Source: Candidatus Melainabacteria bacterium (GTDB lineage Bacteria > Cyanobacteriota > Vampirovibrionia > Obscuribacterales > Obscuribacteraceae). From it: a DNA stretch of 64,000 nt. Each line of letters starts with the position of its first letter. The first letter of the stretch is position 1. The stretch is from positions 186,001 through 250,000 of the forward strand of contig RXJR01000028.1 in the NCBI GenBank assembly GCA_003963305.1, in the 5' to 3' direction. The translations under genes were made by a program, and so were the position numbers. The notes under the pieces were generated by a model. It did not search any database. It worked only from the letters and a program-made list of their open reading frames with translations, and had not been told where the DNA came from. Shown here one piece after another: positions 8,993-17,777 of this stretch.

Positions 8993-9676
8993 CTAATACG
9001 GCTGATTTTTAGGATTTGCTTCCGTGAGGTCTTTGACATGGTTTTCGATGTCTTCGGCATCCTCATTCTTATTGAGCTTGCGCAATAACTCGGCGTAGTT
9101 TGTAGCTACCAGGGTGCTGAGCGCATACAGATGCTGGTCACCACTCGGCGGATACTCGATAGCCGCAAAAGCTCGTTCAAAAAATTTCTCAGCTTCGTCG
9201 TGCTTTTGCTGCTGCATCATGAGAACACCCAGTCCGTTCGTGGCGCGCGCTGATTCGGGCAGGCTACTGTCATGAACACCGATGCTTTCCATACTCGTTA
9301 AAGCCTGGCGATAAAGTTTTTCAGCTTCTTCGTCTTTTCCCGTCAGGCGCCTGACATCACCGAGTCCCATTGCAACATCGATCGATTCTAAATCACATGA
9401 GTGTGGATTATCTTTTGACGCCTTTTCGCAGAGGACCTGAGCGCTTTCAAAATGTACTTCGGCCTTGTCGAGAGCGTTCAACGCTAAATGCGAACCGGCG
9501 ATGATGCAAAGGGCCCGAACCTCACCTCTGTCATCCTCAATGCTCTTAAACACCTGCTGTGCTTTGGTGGCAATATCGATCGCGGCTTGATAATTTTCCC
9601 GCCGCATTGCTTCACGGGCGTCGTCAAGCTGACCACTTGCGGTCATACCAGTAATTTTTTTCTGCAACCAATTCAT
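8993..9676 (-). CDS. cytoplasmic tetratricopeptide-repeat (TPR) protein
   Basis: A 227-residue soluble protein made almost wholly of TPR helices, about five repeats. Visible repeats include EAMRRENYQAAIDIATKAQQ, the stretch beginning LAGSHLALNALDKAEVHF, the one with MGLGDVRRLTGKDEEAEKLY, and NGLGVLMMQQQKHDEAEKFF. TPR arrays act as protein-protein adaptors. No signal peptide is present with the ATG at 9676; a TTG-started extension to 9730 adds no signal sequence either. A 235 bp gap separates it from the gene upstream on the same strand, and a strong terminator lies in that gap, so it has its own promoter. Partner unknown. Confidence 0.8.
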   Translation of the reverse strand: MNWLQKKITGMTASGQLDDAREAMRRENYQAAIDIATKAQQVFKSIEDDRGEVRALCIIAGSHLALNALDKAEVHFESAQVLCEKASKDNPHSCDLESIDVAMGLGDVRRLTGKDEEAEKLYRQALTSMESIGVHDSSLPESARATNGLGVLMMQQQKHDEAEKFFERAFAAIEYPPSGDQHLYALSTLVATNYAELLRKLNKNEDAEDIENHVKDLTEANPKNQPY

Positions 9677-9846
9677 AGCGTTTAAATCCGTTCTGTTGTC
9701 GATAAACCATAGGCAGAAGCTACTCAACAATACAAAATAACATCGTTTTTCTGATTAGTCATTAATTAGCTCAGGGTCAAGGACAGCTTGTCAAACACGA
9801 ATTGTTCTGCCGATACCGAGCAATTGGGAAATCGAAACTAATAAAC

Positions 9847-9880
9847 TCAACAAAACGAGCACCATTGCTGGTGCTCGTTT
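9847..9880 (-). terminator. intrinsic terminator of the 9912-10259 gene
   Basis: A perfect 11 bp stem (9853-9863 with 9870-9880) encloses a 6-base loop. Read on the reverse strand the stem ends in GTTT and runs on TGTTGAG, giving a moderately U-rich tail. It lies 32 bp beyond the stop of the small secreted protein gene and before the TPR gene. Confidence 0.75.
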
Positions 9881-9911
9881 AAACGGTTCAACGATTTATA
9901 GACTTGCCAAA

Positions 9912-10259
9912 CTAAGGAGTTGAAGTCTTAGTCGAACTGTTTACTGTTGTGCTTGAGCCGTCGGGACCGACCGTTGTAGCCGAAGCTGACTTCTTATGTG
10001 TAGCTCCGGCAGCATCGATGGCATGACTTTCATGCTGCTTAGTTGCGCTGACGCTGCCATCACCGTTAGCTTGCACGGCTGTCTTTGTGTGCGACACTTT
10101 GGCTCCAGCCGGACCGCTGGTAGCTTTGTAGCTATCAGAAGCAGATCCTGCTCCCGACGAAGTTGTCTGTGTCGACACAGAAGTTTCATCAGCCAGTGCG
10201 GACTGACCGAGGGTAACTCCAAGCGCTGCAACTACTGCTAAGTTGATTACTTTGTTCAT
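9912..10259 (-). CDS. small secreted Ser/Thr-rich protein
   Basis: A 115-residue protein with a textbook signal peptide (MNKVINLAVVAALGVTLG, cleavage after SALA near residue 23). The mature 92 residues are about one-third Ser and Thr, with Gly, Ala, Lys and His, no cysteine and almost no large hydrophobics. Weak internal periodicity is seen (SGPAGAKVSHTKTAVQANGDG, SHAIDAAGATHKKSASATTV, VGPDGSSTTVNSSTKTS). This suggests an unfolded or beta-fibrous extracytoplasmic protein. It is monocistronic, closed by the terminator at 9847-9880. I do not recognise a family. It resembles in style, though not in alignable sequence, the secreted protein at 48364-48852. Confidence 0.75.
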   Translation of the reverse strand: MNKVINLAVVAALGVTLGQSALADETSVSTQTTSSGAGSASDSYKATSGPAGAKVSHTKTAVQANGDGSVSATKQHESHAIDAAGATHKKSASATTVGPDGSSTTVNSSTKTSTP

Positions 10260-10405
10260 TTTGGGAATACTCCAGTTCCAGTAAGTGGACTGAAGATGGC
10301 GTCAAGTGCTCATCTGTTCCCAAATGAAAGCAAATTGAAAGGAATTTAAGATTTCACTCAGTGGATTTCCTCTTTTGCACACAAACTGAGTGGCTTGCTC
10401 TTGAG

Positions 10406-10885
10406 CTAAGTAGCACCTCCAGTAATGCGTACACGCACTTTCTGAGCGAATTCTTCATCACCGGTATCATGCAACGCCTGTCTCTGAAAATTATGATCTC
10501 GAACGGCAAGTTCTTCTGCCGCATGTTCATCTCTTTCTTTCAGTTCCTGAAAAAGCTCAGGTGTAGCATTAAGAGACATCAGCTGTTTCACCTGATCCGT
10601 GTCGGCATTCATTCCTTTGATTGCTTCTGTACTGCCGGAAACGTTAGCGGCAAGCTCACTGGTAATTTTCGGTGATGAGGAAGTAATGGTTAGCGAGGGC
10701 AGACTATCGGTAGACATTTCCGGGCCTGTTTTGGAAAAACATGATCGCCCAGATGGTCCGCTCAAGTCACCATTCGCCTGTCTCTGAAAACAATCACTAC
10801 TGGCAGAACGACGCTCTGGAGCAGGTTCTGCATCGCGAAAAAACGATCGATTCTGATTCTTTTTGTTTGGACCTTGTGGATACAT
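10406..10885 (-). CDS. hypothetical cytoplasmic protein, 159 residues
   Basis: The start is ATG 10885, which has an excellent ribosome binding site (GGAGGA, six bases away); the frame is also open to a GTG at 10915. There is no signal peptide. The first 80 residues are Pro/Ser/Arg/Gln-rich and likely disordered. The C-terminal 70 residues are predicted helical and charged (QELKERDEHAAEELAVRDHNF), possibly a short coiled coil. I recognise no family. It stands alone between 146 and 191 bp intergenic spaces in which I see no further gene. Confidence 0.6.
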   Translation of the reverse strand: MYPQGPNKKNQNRSFFRDAEPAPERRSASSDCFQRQANGDLSGPSGRSCFSKTGPEMSTDSLPSLTITSSSPKITSELAANVSGSTEAIKGMNADTDQVKQLMSLNATPELFQELKERDEHAAEELAVRDHNFQRQALHDTGDEEFAQKVRVRITGGAT

Positions 10886-11076
10886 GTTTGGTCCTCCAAG
10901 TCGGACATAGGTCACTCAATGATTGCGAAAGGAGATTACCAAATGGTGACGAAAACAAATTCGCAACCACAATATCCAAACAACGTGGTGCACTGCTCAG
11001 AAACAATCAATTAATTCATACTGCCGAGATTTGGTGACTGAATTTATGCGAACATGTGATGTTCCGCTCCACACAT

Positions 11077-12153
11077 CTATTCAGTGATCTTAAAGCTTGC
11101 CAAAATGCGATCGAAGACACTTCGCATCTCACGTTCGCTCCAAATACCGCCAGTTAGCGCTACAGCGTAGTAGTACTTACCTTCTGCAAAAAATGCAGTT
11201 AAATGACGAAAGTGATGCCCTTCAGATGTAAAAGTCGACGAGGTCAGTGAACCTTCATGCCTCGTCACACCAAATGCGGTGTGCGTACTCGACAACTTCT
11301 GGTAATTTTGCAATGGCTTCAAATATGTCTTCTCGTAGGTGTCGAAAAATTGGTCCAGAGTATAGGCAGGATCACGCTCGAGACGAGTAACAACCAATTC
11401 AGCACCCAGCCCAGCTTTATTAGCACCGTGAAATTTGACCTCAAACTCTTTGCCAGGGTCTTGTTCCAGCTTCCATCCTTCTGGATAGTCGAAAGAGACC
11501 TGCCGGGCAGCGTCATTATACTTACTAAAGGACCAACCACCGGCATCCTGCACCCTTGATGCGGAAGAATAAGGCGACTGCTGACGAATGCTGGCAACAA
11601 CTTGTTCAAACACTGACTTCGCAACTGCACTGTCACGGGCGGTGCCAATGAAAGTCAGCATGTACGATTGATCTCGATTTGAAAACAACACGACGCGAGC
11701 AGAATAGATATCATCGCCAACACTGAAGTTAAAGACCTGCTCAGCTCCTGTGTACGCGAGACCTTTTCCGAAACGTATGTCTCGACGGGAAACAGGTTTA
11801 CATCCTGGAAGCCCTTTTTGAAAGTTCGACGAAACCATCTGTTCAGCAAGATGTAGATCAGTGACACCTTCAAGCTTCGTCAACTTAACTTCAACATGTT
11901 TCTGATCTATGACTCCAGCCAATTTGACAATCAGATCTTTTTCCGAGTCAGCAACCTTAGTAAGAGCCTTTGGATAGTCGAATTCGATGTTAACTGCCGA
12001 ATCTCTGAAACGCGCCAAATTTGTCGGCACTTCTTGTTTCGCGTAAATACTCACATACTTGCCTTGCTGTGCGCCGACGATCAGACCGGATTGCAGGAAC
12101 GCAGTAATCGATAGAGCAACCGCTGGAATAATCAATTTCCCTGTCACGTTCAC
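11077..12153 (-). CDS. secreted protein with two tandem PsbP/DcrB-like domains
   Basis: 358 residues from GTG 12153, supported by AAGGAG six bases upstream that itself overlaps the preceding gene's stop codon. A signal peptide covers about residues 1-28. Two similar halves follow, each opening with a beta-strand motif of the form (I/S)FDYP (NIEFDYPKALTKV and VSFDYPEGWKLEQD), then an ExxVKL/VKF strand, a long helix and a closing strand (VVASIRQQ and ILASFKI). This plan resembles the PsbP/MOG1/DcrB fold, a small extracytoplasmic domain. It is last in a three-gene operon behind a class C beta-lactamase and a thioredoxin-like protein, so a periplasmic role is likely. The fold call is inference; the duplication is visible directly. 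Confidence 0.75.
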   Translation of the reverse strand: MNVTGKLIIPAVALSITAFLQSGLIVGAQQGKYVSIYAKQEVPTNLARFRDSAVNIEFDYPKALTKVADSEKDLIVKLAGVIDQKHVEVKLTKLEGVTDLHLAEQMVSSNFQKGLPGCKPVSRRDIRFGKGLAYTGAEQVFNFSVGDDIYSARVVLFSNRDQSYMLTFIGTARDSAVAKSVFEQVVASIRQQSPYSSASRVQDAGGWSFSKYNDAARQVSFDYPEGWKLEQDPGKEFEVKFHGANKAGLGAELVVTRLERDPAYTLDQFFDTYEKTYLKPLQNYQKLSSTHTAFGVTRHEGSLTSSTFTSEGHHFRHLTAFFAEGKYYYAVALTGGIWSEREMRSVFDRILASFKITE

Positions 12154-12163
12154 TGCAAACTCC

Positions 12164-12565
12164 TTACTTTTCTAGTGCTTTCAATGCGTCTACAAAAACC
12201 GGTGCATTCGTGTAACCGCGAATCTTACCAACGAATTCTCCATCCCGAAATACGAGGAAAGCCGGATAAGCAAATATTTTGTACTGTTTTCGCAATTTCT
12301 TGCCTTCGGCACTGCCTTGATTAACTCGAGCGCAAGTGTAGCGGCTCAAGTTTTTGGACAGAAGAGGAACATATGCAATTTCCTCATCAAAATTCTTACA
12401 ATAACCGCACCAATCAGCGTGCACCTTCACAAGCAGAGGCTTATCCGAATTTTTCGCCTCCTCAGAAGCTGCGGACATAGAGTCAAACCACCCCTGTGGT
12501 AAGGGTGTTTGATTCGAAAGGGTGCCGAAGTTTACGAAGGAAACCAACTTGGAGAGAATATTCAT
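12164..12565 (-). CDS. thioredoxin-like protein
   Basis: A 133-residue thioredoxin fold with the active-site WCGYC (C53, C56) and the cis-proline loop FAYPAFLVF about 50 residues later; spacing and length fit the family. These proteins reduce or exchange disulfides. The N-terminus (MNILSKLVSFVNFGTL) is weakly hydrophobic and does not make a convincing signal peptide, so location is uncertain. Two starts compete: TTG 12571 and ATG 12565, with GAGG lying directly against the ATG. It sits 31 bp after the beta-lactamase gene and 10 bp before the secreted two-domain gene, in one operon. Servicing cysteines of the exported partners is possible but not shown. Confidence 0.85.
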   Translation of the reverse strand: MNILSKLVSFVNFGTLSNQTPLPQGWFDSMSAASEEAKNSDKPLLVKVHADWCGYCKNFDEEIAYVPLLSKNLSRYTCARVNQGSAEGKKLRKQYKIFAYPAFLVFRDGEFVGKIRGYTNAPVFVDALKALEK

Positions 12566-12596
12566 CCTCAAATTTTAACCGAAATTGGCACTCTAC

Positions 12597-13769
12597 TCAA
12601 AAATTGCCGCCTAGTGATTTAAAAATTGCACGTGCTGCAAGAATTCTATCTTCGATCGGATACGTTTTATTAGCCAGCAGAACCAGACCTAATTTTTCTC
12701 TGGGAATAAAAGCAGCGTAGGCGGCAAAACCTGCTGTTGAACCAGTTTTATGAATCCACACATCTGTGCGGGGTTTCTCAGGTGGAATGATTTTGGTTAC
12801 CGTGGGACTCTCGAAAATCATGGCGTGCGAACTTCCATCAAGCAAGTCCTTTTCAGAGACAGGCAACGGATACTGCTCCCAGATCAGATCCTGAGTCATG
12901 GCCCGAGCCTTAAAATAGCCTGTGTGCGTAGACTCTATAGCCCGACGCAAATTTCCGTCTGCAAGCCCATCGCCCATATTGCAGCGCAAGAAGTGAAGCA
13001 AGTCGGACGCGGTAGTCCGAACACCATAAGCTTCGGATGCAAGCACCGCCTTTTTCATACGCACCGGCACATCTTTTTCAGTGTAGCCTTGCGCATAGAA
13101 CTCTGATGCTGAATCTGGAATCTGCAGGTAACTCTCTTTCATTCCGAGAGGCTTGAACAACGCCGTGGGCATCAGTTCATCAAAACTTTGTTTCAAAACT
13201 TTCGCCGTGATATATCCCAGCATTCCGATTCCAGGATTCGCATAATTCCTGACTGTGCCGGGCTTATGTTTGGGCTTCCATGACTGCAAATACTGCATCA
13301 ATTTTTCATTAGTTGTGACAAACTCCGGCAACTGCAATGGCAAACCACCAGATGTATGAGTTCCCAGATTCAACAATGTCAGGTCACCAAATTCGGTGCC
13401 GGATAGTGCCGGAAGAAAGACACTCACTTTATCAGCCAGCGAAAATTTTCCTTCGATCAGCGCGAGGGAAGCAAGGGTTGCTGTCATTGTTTTGGAAATC
13501 GAACCGATTTCAAAAATAGAGTGATCAGTAATGGACTTCTTAGTTGAACGGGATGCGACGCCGTAGTTGAAAATGTAAGACTTTCCACCGACGGTAATGC
13601 CAACGGACATTCCGGGGATGCCATGCTTTTTCATCAGAGGTAAAACCGACGCATCGACAACCTTTCTGCAGCTTTCTTCATTGCTTTCCCCAGCAAGACA
13701 AGGGGTCAGGTTCATCATCATGAACAGCAAGACCGCAAATGCCAGCAGTCGACCAGGGATTGTGCGCAC
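12597..13769 (-). CDS. ampC: class C (AmpC-type) serine beta-lactamase
   Basis: With the start at GTG 13769 (AAGG five bases upstream, followed at once by a perfect signal peptide ending LTPCLA) the protein has 390 residues. Key motifs are SISK (S90, K93), YAN (Y176, N178) and KTG (K341-G343). The intervals S to Y (86) and Y to K (165) equal those of E. coli AmpC (S64, Y150, K315). Other family stretches are present: LGTHTSGGLPLQLP, the EAYGV loop, and HKTGSTAGFAAYAAFIP. Class C enzymes hydrolyse cephalosporins and penicillins in the periplasm through a serine acyl-enzyme. The frame extends to 13850 with ATGs at 13844 and 13832, which would lengthen the signal region. It leads an operon with the thioredoxin-like gene. 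No AmpR-type regulator is adjacent. Substrate range unknown. Confidence 0.9.
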   Translation of the reverse strand: MRTIPGRLLAFAVLLFMMMNLTPCLAGESNEESCRKVVDASVLPLMKKHGIPGMSVGITVGGKSYIFNYGVASRSTKKSITDHSIFEIGSISKTMTATLASLALIEGKFSLADKVSVFLPALSGTEFGDLTLLNLGTHTSGGLPLQLPEFVTTNEKLMQYLQSWKPKHKPGTVRNYANPGIGMLGYITAKVLKQSFDELMPTALFKPLGMKESYLQIPDSASEFYAQGYTEKDVPVRMKKAVLASEAYGVRTTASDLLHFLRCNMGDGLADGNLRRAIESTHTGYFKARAMTQDLIWEQYPLPVSEKDLLDGSSHAMIFESPTVTKIIPPEKPRTDVWIHKTGSTAGFAAYAAFIPREKLGLVLLANKTYPIEDRILAARAIFKSLGGNF

Positions 13770-14078
13770 TCGTACCTTAAGTTCATGATGGAAATCTCCG
13801 CAGCAACTAGTCAAGATATACAACGACCTCATGTTCTGCCGCATAACCAATCCGGCGGTTAATTACAGGACAGCATATTGCATCAAACGACAAAGCGATA
13901 TCGTCCGCCAAGAAAGGTGAACCTGAACAGCTAGTATTTCCTTCTCATTTTTCGCCTAAATCTTGATACTCTTCCGTTGATAAGGAGTCCTCGGATCAAG
14001 TTTTGCAAAACTGTCGCGCAGGAATCTAAAATAGGCACGGCAAAATAGCCAAAAGACTACAGGAAGTTGCAAATCAAT
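13770..14078. promoter_or_regulatory. divergent intergenic region, beta-lactamase operon / thioredoxin-fold gene
   Basis: About 310 bp between the two preferred starts (230 bp if the upstream ATGs of the beta-lactamase are used). It must contain promoters in both directions. I saw no inverted repeat, no LysR-type binding box and no additional gene in it. Confidence 0.4.
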
Positions 14079-15236
14079 ATGAAAGCAAATTTTTGGTGCA
14101 AGCTCGCTTTATCCGGACTAATTTCCATCGTCAGTTCCGGTCAGGCATGGTCGCATCCCGAAATATTTTCAGACCTGAGCCTCGAACAGGCAAAGCAAGA
14201 AGCAGCCAAAAACAACAAATTCTTGCTCATAGATTTCACGGCTAGCTGGTGTCCGCCGTGTAGGCGAATGGAAGCTTCTACCTGGACCAACGCAACCGTG
14301 CAAGATTGGATCAAAGCAAATGCCGTCGCCATCCAAATTGATGTGGATAAAGATGAGAAAACAAGTGCAGAGCTTCACGTCGAAGCGATGCCAACTATGG
14401 TCTTGTTCAAGCCACAAGATAGATCGACGGAGTTTGGGCGGCAAGTCGGCTACATGGACTCTTCTGAGCTGCTGCAGTGGCTGGAAGGAATTAAAAGCGG
14501 CAAGTCAGACCAGGAGATAGCCAAAGAGGCGAACGGCTCAAACGGCAATGAAGTTTTTGAGCACGTTACAAAAGCCCAAAATCTACAAGCCGAAGGGAAG
14601 AATGACGAGGCGTGCGAAGAGTATCTCTGGATCTGGAACAATGTTTCGAGTAACGCCCCCAACATCGGGCAAATTCGCACAGGTCTCGTGCCCAATGAAC
14701 TGAAAAGACTAGCACTGACTTCACCGACTGTTCGTACCAAATGTGGAGCCCTGAGAGATGCGGCCGAAAAGAATAACAACCGAAACGATTGGATCATTTT
14801 GAACGGCATTCTCAACGAAAATGTGCGTACTTTAGCCTGGTTTGACAAAGCAAAACTAGACCCTAATCTCCGTACAGAGCTGCAAAAACAGAGCACCCTT
14901 ATTGAACCCGTGCTGTGTTCCGAAGCTCGCTGGAACGACATAGTTACTTATCTCTATCCAGATCCAATCGCCAAGTTGAATGAGTACTTCAAACGTGCAC
15001 AAGAAATGAAAAAACCAAGTGCAGATACGGAAGTGTCGAAAACGTTCGATCCATTCCCGACAATGGTGATGACCATTTATGCTGCATACATTGGCGCAGG
15101 AAAAAATGTTGAGGCCCAGAAAATAGCAAGCGAGTGCATGCGTCTGGACGACTCTGCAGACATGAAAGATAGCCTGAATAGAATTGAAACGGTAATGAAA
15201 ACTGTGCGCAGCACTCCAGCAAAACCAGCGAAATAA
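14079..15236 (+). CDS. secreted thioredoxin-fold protein with long C-terminal domain (DsbD-gamma/TlpA-like)
   Basis: 385 residues from ATG 14079 (a TTG at 14067 is also open; AGGAAG lies 12 bases before the ATG). A signal peptide spans about 1-24. A thioredoxin domain at about 30-140 has WCPPC (C58, C61) and the cis-proline stretch EAMPTMVLF, like thiol:disulfide exchange domains of the DsbD C-terminal type (LSLEQAKQEAAKNNKFLLIDF). The remaining 230 residues are helical (QNLQAEGKNDEACEEYLWIW looks TPR-like) and contain two further cysteines, C227 in RTKCGA and one in EPVLCSE. It probably works as a periplasmic disulfide reductase or isomerase with an adaptor domain. It is the second thioredoxin-fold protein within 2 kb. 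Confidence 0.85.
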   Translation: MKANFWCKLALSGLISIVSSGQAWSHPEIFSDLSLEQAKQEAAKNNKFLLIDFTASWCPPCRRMEASTWTNATVQDWIKANAVAIQIDVDKDEKTSAELHVEAMPTMVLFKPQDRSTEFGRQVGYMDSSELLQWLEGIKSGKSDQEIAKEANGSNGNEVFEHVTKAQNLQAEGKNDEACEEYLWIWNNVSSNAPNIGQIRTGLVPNELKRLALTSPTVRTKCGALRDAAEKNNNRNDWIILNGILNENVRTLAWFDKAKLDPNLRTELQKQSTLIEPVLCSEARWNDIVTYLYPDPIAKLNEYFKRAQEMKKPSADTEVSKTFDPFPTMVMTIYAAYIGAGKNVEAQKIASECMRLDDSADMKDSLNRIETVMKTVRSTPAKPAK

Positions 15237-15237
15237 T

Positions 15238-16572
15238 CTATTCTTTTCGTCGATCGTGGACATTCCATGTCAACGCCAATAAAAGAGTAGCGATCAAGCC
15301 TGCAGCTATTATTAGAATGAATCCGGCATTCCAGCCATATTGCTGAACTGTGTATCCAATGCCAACCTCAGCGACGGTCGCACCGAGATAACCAAAAAGC
15401 CCCGTTAGCCCAGCAGCAGTTCCTACGGCTTTTTTCGGCACCAGGTCGCAGGCTGCCACGCCGATAAGCATTACCGGACCATAAATTAGAAATCCAATCG
15501 CAATAAGAGAAACAGAATCAAGGATAAAATTGCCTTTGGGATTTTGCCAGTAAAGCACCACAGCAAGTGCCACCAAAATCATAGAAATCACCATGATCGG
15601 CGAACGTCGACCGTGGAAGAGCCTGTCACTAGCCCAGCCGCAAAAGAGCATGCCGGGAATTCCGGCAAATTCATACAAGCTCGATTGCCATGCCGTATCA
15701 GTTATGGAATACCCCTTCACCTCGGTCAAGTAAGTCGGAGCCCAATTCACCACTCCGTACCGGACGATGTAGACAAAAACGTTTGCTATGGCATAAATCC
15801 AGAGAAATTTGTTATTCAAGACGTACTGAAGCAAGATCTCTTTGGCGCTCAACTCGCGCTCCCGATCTTCAACAGCAGTTGATGGATAATCATTCTTATG
15901 CTCTTCTATGCTCGGCAAACCAACAGACTGAGGCGTATCGCGCAGGTATGCCACCACAAGAAATCCAGTACCTATCGAAAGAAGGGCTGGCACGTAAAAG
16001 GCACTTTTCCAGCTGGCTGTAATTAGAATCGAATAGCTGGCGATAACCGGCGCAAGCATTCCGCCGACGTTATGAGCAAGATTCCAGATGGCCATTTTTG
16101 TGCCCCGCTCTCTATCCGAGAACCAGTGCACCATAGTCCTGCCGCAGGGAGGCCAGCCCATGCCCTGAAACCACCCGTTCAAGGACCAGAAAAAAATCAT
16201 GAAATATAAGCCGGGAACGAATCCGAACGCCAGATTCACGACGCCTGAGCAAATCAGCCCGGTAGCCAGAAAAAATCGTGGATTCGATCGATCCGAAAAA
16301 TTTCCCATGACAAATTTAGAGACGCCATAGGCAATTGTCAGACCTGCGGCAAGAAGTCCAACATCGCCTTTAGTCATGCCAAGATCATTTATAAGATACG
16401 GCTTGGCGACATTCATATTGGAACGCACCAGGTAGTAGCCGGCGTATCCGACAAAAATAGTAGTGAGAATCTGAAGCCGGTGTCGCCTGTACTCAGCGTC
16501 AATCTTTTCAGCGGGCAAACGCTCGATATGAGGCGCGGGTTGAAATATTCGTGATATCTTGGCGACTGGCAA
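15238..16572 (-). CDS. glpT: GlpT-family organophosphate:phosphate antiporter
   Basis: A 444-residue major facilitator with 12 membrane segments, strongly similar to E. coli GlpT, which exchanges glycerol-3-phosphate for inorganic phosphate across the inner membrane. Shared landmarks are YYLVRSN (substrate Arg of helix 1), the cytoplasmic NGWFQGMGWPPCGRTMVHW stretch, IWNLAHNVGG, VRYGVVNWAPTYL (second substrate Arg), YEFAGIPGMLFCGW and the FLIYGPVMLIG segment. The start is TTG 16572: it yields an N-terminus IFQPAPHIERLPAEKIDAEYRR that matches GlpT from near its own start, while no ATG is close. UhpT or PgtP specificity is possible from sequence alone. It ends 1 bp from the convergent thioredoxin-fold gene. 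Confidence 0.88.
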   Translation of the reverse strand: MPVAKISRIFQPAPHIERLPAEKIDAEYRRHRLQILTTIFVGYAGYYLVRSNMNVAKPYLINDLGMTKGDVGLLAAGLTIAYGVSKFVMGNFSDRSNPRFFLATGLICSGVVNLAFGFVPGLYFMIFFWSLNGWFQGMGWPPCGRTMVHWFSDRERGTKMAIWNLAHNVGGMLAPVIASYSILITASWKSAFYVPALLSIGTGFLVVAYLRDTPQSVGLPSIEEHKNDYPSTAVEDRERELSAKEILLQYVLNNKFLWIYAIANVFVYIVRYGVVNWAPTYLTEVKGYSITDTAWQSSLYEFAGIPGMLFCGWASDRLFHGRRSPIMVISMILVALAVVLYWQNPKGNFILDSVSLIAIGFLIYGPVMLIGVAACDLVPKKAVGTAAGLTGLFGYLGATVAEVGIGYTVQQYGWNAGFILIIAAGLIATLLLALTWNVHDRRKE

Positions 16573-17075
16573 ACGCTTCTAACTCGGCAGGGGTCATATA
16601 ATGATACGCTGCCAGGGGTTGCAAACGTGTCTTCCATAGACACACTTTAGTCACTCCTTTTGTTTAAATTCGAAATTGGAGTCAACTCAATCAAATTCCT
16701 CCGAGTCAGAACGTCGTCGTCATGTCGGCGTATCAGTTCGGCGTGCTTGAAAGAACCATTTCAATTCGACTATGACCAGCGCCATCAATTTAACGCCGAC
16801 GGCGCGGTAATGCACATGGCCAATTGCCACCGCTTATAGTGCCATAACAATTTGGACCATTAGCGCTAAAGCAAAACACAATTCAACCAGGACTTCCACT
16901 TAGAAGCCCTGCTTTTGCGCATTCCAAGCCCATCTCGGAACCGTTAGCGCGATGAAAAAAAATAAAAAGACAGTCAGTGCTGTCCAATTTTTCTACGAAC
17001 CGAATAAATCCAAATGTCAATGAAACAAATTGTTCTCGCGAGATACCACAGAAAAGAATTCCAAGAGGGCTTAGT
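16573..17075. other. 503 bp intergenic region upstream of glpT
   Basis: No convincing gene lies here; a frame open from 16977 is only the upstream extension of the 17076 gene. A small perfect inverted repeat (GTGTCT, 5-base loop, AGACAC) lies at 16627-16643, about 55 bp before the glpT start, and could be an operator. On the reverse strand TTGCAA (16624-16619) is followed after 17 bases by TTATAT (16601-16596), a weak candidate promoter for glpT. Nothing else stands out. Confidence 0.4.
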
Positions 17076-17765
17076 ATGAGCGAACGATACAGTCTAAGAT
17101 GCGGACCACACGCAGAACCAAACACAGAAAGTCAGATAGAGCAATTAGCAGGCGTGCGAATTCAAAGCCAAAGAATTGGCAAGCGCAGAAGCCCGTTGGA
17201 AGCCATCAGCATAAGCGCCGCCTGCAAAGAAGAATTGCCTACCCTTTCGATTTACGCCTCCAGTGAAGCGCCAAGTCCAATTGATGAACTACGGAAGTAC
17301 ATTCGAAATAACGATCACATCAAACCGTTCTCTTCAGTGCTGGGACATCTACCCATAACTTTTACCATATACGATCAGGACAGAGACAACTATTGGAAAA
17401 GAGTTGAAGCACAAATAGAAAGCAGAAAACATCCAATGTGCATAAATCCGTGGCCTCGAGCTGACCACGACGACGGTTTCAAATACAAGCTTAATCCAAA
17501 CACTGGAAAAATCGAACTACGGCGAGAGACCGGCACACTGGAGTATCGGCCGGATCGAGACGGCTATAACGATGGCCGCCCCCAATATGAAATCGACCCG
17601 AATACAGGCGAGATTGTACAGCAAAGAAAAATTCGCACTCTCGAATGGAGAGAGCATCGCGATGGATGGATGAGAAAAGATCACCACTATGGTCTTAACC
17701 CCGAGACTGGAAGAATTGAATTAATTCCCAATATTCAGCTGATGGATTTCCGCTCCCGTTCATAA
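17076..17765 (+). CDS. hypothetical protein with three C-terminal ~30-residue repeats
   Basis: 229 residues from ATG 17076, which has GAGGG seven bases upstream; the frame is open from 16977 but that part lacks a start signal. There is no signal peptide. The C-terminal 95 residues hold three tandem repeats built on D(H/R)DG(F/Y/W), then a polar run, Y(K/E/G)(L/I)(N/D)P(N/E)TG(K/E/R)I, and a closing (T/I)(L/Q)(E/M)(Y/W/F)R. The NPNTG/DPNTG/NPETG turns repeat at intervals of 32 and 30 residues. Repeats of this hairpin type often form beta structures that bind partners, but I do not recognise the family. A good terminator follows directly, so the gene is probably monocistronic. Confidence 0.75.
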   Translation: MSERYSLRCGPHAEPNTESQIEQLAGVRIQSQRIGKRRSPLEAISISAACKEELPTLSIYASSEAPSPIDELRKYIRNNDHIKPFSSVLGHLPITFTIYDQDRDNYWKRVEAQIESRKHPMCINPWPRADHDDGFKYKLNPNTGKIELRRETGTLEYRPDRDGYNDGRPQYEIDPNTGEIVQQRKIRTLEWREHRDGWMRKDHHYGLNPETGRIELIPNIQLMDFRSRS

Positions 17766-17777
17766 GTTTCCAGAGAA

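Noticed and set aside
14450-14941. 163-residue reverse-strand frame
   Set aside because: It is antisense to the thioredoxin-fold gene that has a signal peptide, active site and good codon pattern.
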